Of a DNA stretch of 64,000 nucleotides, positions 60,496 through 64,000 are shown piece after piece. The notes under the pieces were generated by a model. That model saw nothing but the letters and a program-made list of their open reading frames with translations, made no database searches and was not told the origin of the DNA. The position numbers and the translations under genes were made by a program. Each line of letters begins with the position of its first letter. Position 1 is the stretch's first letter. Origin of the DNA: Bacillaceae bacterium S4-13-56 (lineage in GTDB: Bacteria > Bacillota > Bacilli > Bacillales > JAWJLM01); NCBI GenBank assembly GCA_040191315.1, contig JAWJLM010000008.1, forward strand, positions 1 through 64,000, written 5' to 3'.

Positions 60496-62232
60496 TTATG
60501 CACTTATGTTTAGATCATTTTTGTCTTTTTTAAAGATTTCAGATATAGCTGTAAGTGTAATCCACAGGGCAAATACCATTACAATCGAACCAAGGATAAA
60601 CAATAACCAGTTAGAAGTGTCAGGATTCCAAGGTGACCACTCTGTGAATACTTGTTGTACCATAGCCCATAGGGTCATAAACATCAGGAAGACCATTGGG
60701 ATCAGAGTAGGCAAGTAATTTCTACCCTGACGTTTTAGCCATATAGTAATTAGCAATAATGTAATACCAGCTAATAACTGGTTAGAAGTACCGAAAAGCG
60801 GCCATAAGAGATATCCTCCTGAGCCAAAACCATTAGGTCCTTGAGGTAATAGAGTTAAAGCTGCACTTGATACAACAGCTACAGTTGTGGCTACATGTGT
60901 TTTAGTAATAGGTTGGAAGTTATATTCTTGGCCTAATTCAGAAATAATATAACGCATTAAACGAACGGATGAATCTAGAGTTGTTGCAGCAAAACTTACA
61001 ACAATAATAGAAACGATTGTTGTAGCAACGGTTGTAGGAATCCCAATACCTTGTGCTAAAACACCTGCACCTTGAATAAATACACCTAATCCTGCTGCAG
61101 TGGCTTCTGAAAAACCACTATATGTTGCTGTGAAGTCAGCAGTAGTTGGGAAGAATGTCACAACAGCAATAATGGCAATAAGAGCCAATATACCTTCTCC
61201 TACCGCTCCGAAGTAACCAACAAACCTAGCATCTGTTTCTTTATCTAATTGTTTCGATGAAGTTCCAGATGAAACGAGTCCGTGAAATCCTGAAATGGCA
61301 CCGCAGGCAATTGTTATAAATAATAACGGGAACCAAGAAGTAGTCGCGTCAGTATTCATAGTTGGCGCGGTTACTTCAGGATTTGAGAATAATAATCCTA
61401 AGTAAAGAATAGCAAGACCAACTATTAATTGATGTGAGTTAATAAAATCTCTCGGTTGTAATAGCTTCCATACAGGTAGGGTAGACGCGATATAAACATA
61501 AACCATAAGGATGATTATCCATACGAAAAACGCCATTGAGGTAGCAGTCATACCCAGGACTGTTGATCCTTCTCCACCGAAGTATCTAACTAAATCAATT
61601 TGTAAAAATTCAACATTACTAGCTAAAATTGCGGTTAAATACATGACTGCTAATGCAATCAAAGATGGAATAAGCATATTCCCATTTCTCTTATAAACGT
61701 GGTATCCAATCCAAACGGCTAATGGGATTTGGATGAAGACTGAAAGTACACTTGCCGGGAACGAAATAAATAAATTTGCAATTACCCAAGCAAATACTGC
61801 GTTAACCATTAATACAAGTAACAAAATGATGAACAAGAATAAGATCTTTGCTCTCTGGCCAATTAATTTGTTGGCAATCGTTCCTACCGATTGTCCTTTG
61901 TTTCTTGCTGATAATACTAGAGCTCCAAAATCATGGACTCCAGCAGCAAAAACGGTTCCTAACGTTACCCATAATAATGCAGGTAACCATCCCCAATAGA
62001 CCGCAATAGCTGGTCCTACGATAGGTGCTGCACCAGCAACGGAAGTGAAATGGTGCCCCCACAACACAAATTTATTGGTAGGCACATAGTCTACCCCATC
62101 CTTAAATTGGTGGGCAGGCGTTACATAATTTGGGTCAAGTCGATAAATTTTCTCTGCAATAAATTTGGAATAATACCGATATCCTAAAAAGAAAACAATC
62201 ATACCGACTACCGCGAGCCAAATTCCACTCAT
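60496..62232 (-). CDS. cstA: Peptide/pyruvate transporter of the CstA family
   Basis: 578 aa with about 16 membrane helices. The CstA signature is DGVDYVPTNKFVLWGHHFTSVAGAAPIVGP (positions about 46-75, shown in part) and GAVGEGILALIAIIAVVTFF. It takes up peptides or pyruvate during carbon starvation. GGAGG precedes the ATG. The E. coli gene is CRP-regulated; no regulator site was seen here. Confidence 0.92.
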   Translation of the reverse strand: MSGIWLAVVGMIVFFLGYRYYSKFIAEKIYRLDPNYVTPAHQFKDGVDYVPTNKFVLWGHHFTSVAGAAPIVGPAIAVYWGWLPALLWVTLGTVFAAGVHDFGALVLSARNKGQSVGTIANKLIGQRAKILFLFIILLLVLMVNAVFAWVIANLFISFPASVLSVFIQIPLAVWIGYHVYKRNGNMLIPSLIALAVMYLTAILASNVEFLQIDLVRYFGGEGSTVLGMTATSMAFFVWIIILMVYVYIASTLPVWKLLQPRDFINSHQLIVGLAILYLGLLFSNPEVTAPTMNTDATTSWFPLLFITIACGAISGFHGLVSSGTSSKQLDKETDARFVGYFGAVGEGILALIAIIAVVTFFPTTADFTATYSGFSEATAAGLGVFIQGAGVLAQGIGIPTTVATTIVSIIVVSFAATTLDSSVRLMRYIISELGQEYNFQPITKTHVATTVAVVSSAALTLLPQGPNGFGSGGYLLWPLFGTSNQLLAGITLLLITIWLKRQGRNYLPTLIPMVFLMFMTLWAMVQQVFTEWSPWNPDTSNWLLFILGSIVMVFALWITLTAISEIFKKDKNDLNISA

Positions 62233-62388
62233 AATTTTCCTCCTTTACCATAGTGAAGTGTAATCGCTTACAAATTGAGTATACTAGATTACTAGAAAAA
62301 ATCAAGAAAAAAGCTGACTAATCTAAATATTTTGCGTATTACTACATGGGTATGCAGAGGTACCGCTAAAAATGAAGGGATTTTTGTT

Positions 62389-62547
62389 TCACGCAATCTT
62401 TCTATTGTTTGAATCCTCATCTAAAAGAGACTTCATCTCTTTTTTTACTTCCCAATAATAAATTTGTGGTAATCCGTTTAATATCCAATACTCATGAATG
62501 ATTGAAACCCCAACAAACAGAAACATATGCCAATCAATATCCTTCAT
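62389..62547 (-). CDS. Small membrane protein, 52 aa
   Basis: A short gene with a GGGAGGAGA ribosome site before the ATG at 62547. Product begins MKDIDWHMFLFVGVSIIHEY with one membrane helix and a charged tail ending NNRKIA. It lies upstream of cstA on the same strand, 157 bp away. It does not look like YbdD. Not recognised. Confidence 0.6.
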   Translation of the reverse strand: MKDIDWHMFLFVGVSIIHEYWILNGLPQIYYWEVKKEMKSLLDEDSNNRKIA

Positions 62548-62603
62548 GAAATCTCCTCCCTCTGTCCTTATTTTATTTAATTAACTGCATGTCTAAGAAC
62601 AAA

Positions 62604-62633
62604 AAAGAGCTGAAATTAGATCAGCTCTTAACT
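62604..62633 (-). terminator. Terminator of the YfhD-like gene
   Basis: Minus-strand AAGAGCTGATCTAATTTCAGCTCTT followed by TTTTG. Confidence 0.9.
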
Positions 62634-62637
62634 AAGT

Positions 62638-62817
62638 CTACTCTTTATTATGTGTTCTTGCATCAGCAGCCTTAGATCTTTCTTGTGCTTCTAAATCCTC
62701 TACATCTGCTAATTCTTGTGAAAATTCAATATCTCTCCCGTCTGATTTTTGAGTCTTTGGTGTCTGAGGTAAATTTGTTTTGTCTTTGTTACCATTTTGA
62801 CTTTGTCCTCTAGTCAT
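62638..62817 (-). CDS. YfhD-family small protein
   Basis: 59 aa from ATG 62817 (AAAGGTGG upstream). KTNLPQTPKTQKSDGRDIEF and SQELADVEDLEAQERSKAAD match the Bacillus YfhD family. Probably spore-associated; exact function unknown. Confidence 0.8.
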   Translation of the reverse strand: MTRGQSQNGNKDKTNLPQTPKTQKSDGRDIEFSQELADVEDLEAQERSKAADARTHNKE

Positions 62818-62881
62818 GCTTAAAACCACCTTTCCAAACTTTTGAACACAATTTTATTTTTTCTTAGAAAGGCTATATTAT

Positions 62882-63157
62882 TCAATTATTTTCAACGCTA
62901 TTCTTCCATACTCGATAAACAAATCCACCACAACCACATTGGTTAATGAATTTTGAAGATATAACTGTTCCAAACAAATTCTTCAATCGAGGAAGTAAGT
63001 ATTCATCAGGGTGACCATGACATCCTGGTGTAACTAAATTGACGTAATATCCAGGTGCAGTTTCCTCAATTGCTGCCATAGCAGCTTTTACCATTAATTC
63101 TATATCTTCTTTATACTCTTCACTTTCTAATGGTACGGACCAATTTATTTCTTTCAT
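62882..63157 (-). CDS. CGCGG-motif protein (predicted radical-SAM-modified peptide family)
   Basis: 91 aa. The C-terminal segment KFINQCGCGGFVYRVWKN carries CGCGG, the mark of the database family of putative radical-SAM-modified CGCGG RiPP proteins (from memory). An upstream TPGCHGHPDEYLLPRLKNL also has Cys and His. The modifying radical-SAM enzyme is not in the window, so the identity as a RiPP is inference only. GGGAGAGAGG precedes the ATG. Confidence 0.72.
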   Translation of the reverse strand: MKEINWSVPLESEEYKEDIELMVKAAMAAIEETAPGYYVNLVTPGCHGHPDEYLLPRLKNLFGTVISSKFINQCGCGGFVYRVWKNSVENN

Positions 63158-63305
63158 TTTACCTCTCTCCCTACGTTTTTCTTCATTTTAGACCTATAGA
63201 TAGAATGATGAAGTGGTGTAAATCACTTTTTTGTTTTTATAAAGATTCTTATATAAAAATACTCATTAAGTTCTAATCACTATAATTATTAACAAAATCG
63301 TCATA

Positions 63306-63342
63306 ATAAGATACCCAACTCCCATTTTTTTATGGGTATCTT
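63306..63342 (+). promoter_or_regulatory. Stem-loop upstream of the oxidase gene
   Basis: AAGATACCCA...TGGGTATCTT around an A/T-rich loop, about 45 bp before the oxidase start. It may be a terminator or attenuator; no T-run follows directly. Confidence 0.5.
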
Positions 63343-63388
63343 GCTTATCCTACTAAAGAATAAGTTTGACATAAGGAGGAGTTTTTTG

Positions 63389-64000
63389 GTGCAAAAAAAA
63401 GGAATATTTTGGGACCATTTAACAACTGTAGATCATAAAAAAATTGGAATCCTTTATTTGATAGGTGGGGGGTTTTTCTTTGTATTAGCTGGTTTAGAAA
63501 TATTTATAACTAAGATTCAATTGCTTATTCCCATGAATGGATTTATTTCGGCGAGTACATACAATGAATTGCTTACCATGCATGGAACAACAATGATTTT
63601 CTTTGCGGCAATGCCCCTTCTTTTTGGGCTAATGAACTTTATTATTCCGTTACAAATAGGGGCAAGAGATGTAGCTTTTCCTTTTTTAAATGCTCTTGGA
63701 TTTTGGTTATTTTTAATGGGTGGTATTATTTTAAACGTAAGTTGGCTTGTTGGAGAAGTTCCAGATGCGGGATGGACCGCTTATGCTCCCCTATCAACGA
63801 TGTCTGAAGGACATGGTGTAGATTTTTATGCGCTTGGACTACAGGTTTCAGGTGCAGGATCCATCATGGGTGCTATTAACTTTTTGGTAACCATTATAAA
63901 TATGAGAGCACCAGGAATGACTTATTTACGTCTTCCCTTATTTACTTGGACAAGTTTTGTAGCATCTGGCCTCATATTACTTGCCTTCCCCGCTTTAACG
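63389..64000 (+). CDS. Haem-copper oxidase subunit I, partial (3' end beyond window)
   Basis: 204 codons to the window edge. Begins MQKKGIFWDHLTTVDHKKIG (GTG start, TTG at 63386 possible, AAGGAGG upstream). Membrane helices include YLIGGGFFFVLAGLEIFI. The low-spin haem His is in the segment ELLTMHGTTMIFFAAMPLLF, followed by NFIIPLQIGARDVAFPFLN, as in aa3/bo3-type type-A subunit I. Whether cytochrome c or quinol is the donor depends on the rest and on the neighbouring subunit II, which does not precede it here. Confidence 0.93.
   Translation, partial: MQKKGIFWDHLTTVDHKKIGILYLIGGGFFFVLAGLEIFITKIQLLIPMNGFISASTYNELLTMHGTTMIFFAAMPLLFGLMNFIIPLQIGARDVAFPFLNALGFWLFLMGGIILNVSWLVGEVPDAGWTAYAPLSTMSEGHGVDFYALGLQVSGAGSIMGAINFLVTIINMRAPGMTYLRLPLFTWTSFVASGLILLAFPALT

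Noticed and set aside
63306..63342. A second oxidase subunit gene before the subunit I start.
   Set aside because: The interval is too short and AT-rich, and holds only a stem-loop.
1..64000. tRNA, rRNA or a replication origin.
   Set aside because: No cloverleaf with a CCA-type end, no rRNA blocks and no cluster of DnaA boxes could be recognised by reading.

Overview
This window looks like chromosome from an endospore-forming, low-GC member of the Bacillaceae (Bacillus/Oceanobacillus/Virgibacillus-like). The reasons are AGGAGG ribosome sites, frequent TTG/GTG starts, ClpE under a CtsR operator, two YaaH/SleL-type LysM-GH18 spore enzymes, CsgA-, YbxH- and YfhD-like small spore proteins, and the dispersed AAGCGCAAGCGCC-type repeat common in bacilli. 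A BCCT transporter and an ectoine-hydrolase-like peptidase hint at a salt-tolerant lifestyle.

Layout. 37-10081 is a complete Tn3-family transposon with 38-bp ends, tnpR, tnpA and a res region. It carries a five-gene, tightly overlapping cargo operon on the minus strand: threonine-aldolase-like PLP enzyme, MFS exporter, two ATP-grasp ligases and an ArsR-type regulator. It interrupts a gene for a secreted protein (10082-10855). 11.6-17.2 kb holds a secreted lipase, clpE, a P-loop kinase and a Cys-rich copper-binding protein. 17.4-21.9 kb holds three genes read through in-frame UGA codons: a GrdB/PrdB-like protein, a peroxiredoxin and an OsmC-family protein. 22-32 kb is mostly housekeeping (SDR, VOC, DAO-type oxidase, FabF, TopB, an ECF sigma/anti-sigma pair, SpeD, FAH-family hydrolase). 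33-41 kb contains small spore or hypothetical genes, a small phospholipase-A2-like protein, a decayed nfo and a frameshifted fpg-like gene, PBP4 and CvfB. 41-49 kb has a PucR-linked PLP enzyme and M24 peptidase, then a BCCT transporter and an exonuclease. 49-57 kb has csgA, two yaaH-type genes, sbcCD and ferritin. 57.6-60.3 kb is a four-gene operon that begins with a fourth UGA-containing gene, then a small protein ending in CC, an ArsA-type ATPase and an MDR oxidoreductase. CstA, a CGCGG-motif protein and the start of a haem-copper oxidase subunit I close the window.

The strongest unusual signal is selenocysteine. Four genes within 43 kb carry an in-frame UGA exactly where a catalytic or redox Cys is expected (TPV-U, AAAGG-U, G-U-PLC, G-U-C). 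Each UGA is followed by a hairpin that fits the bacterial SECIS pattern, and in three of the four the stem starts exactly 13 nt after the UGA. A plain gene caller would split each into fragments or start it late. The set suggests a Sec-dependent peroxide/thiol redox system and an undescribed Sec-Cys/CC/ArsA operon. The second unusual feature is the mobile, self-contained ATP-grasp/aldolase/exporter operon inside the transposon, which looks like a small-molecule biosynthesis cassette.
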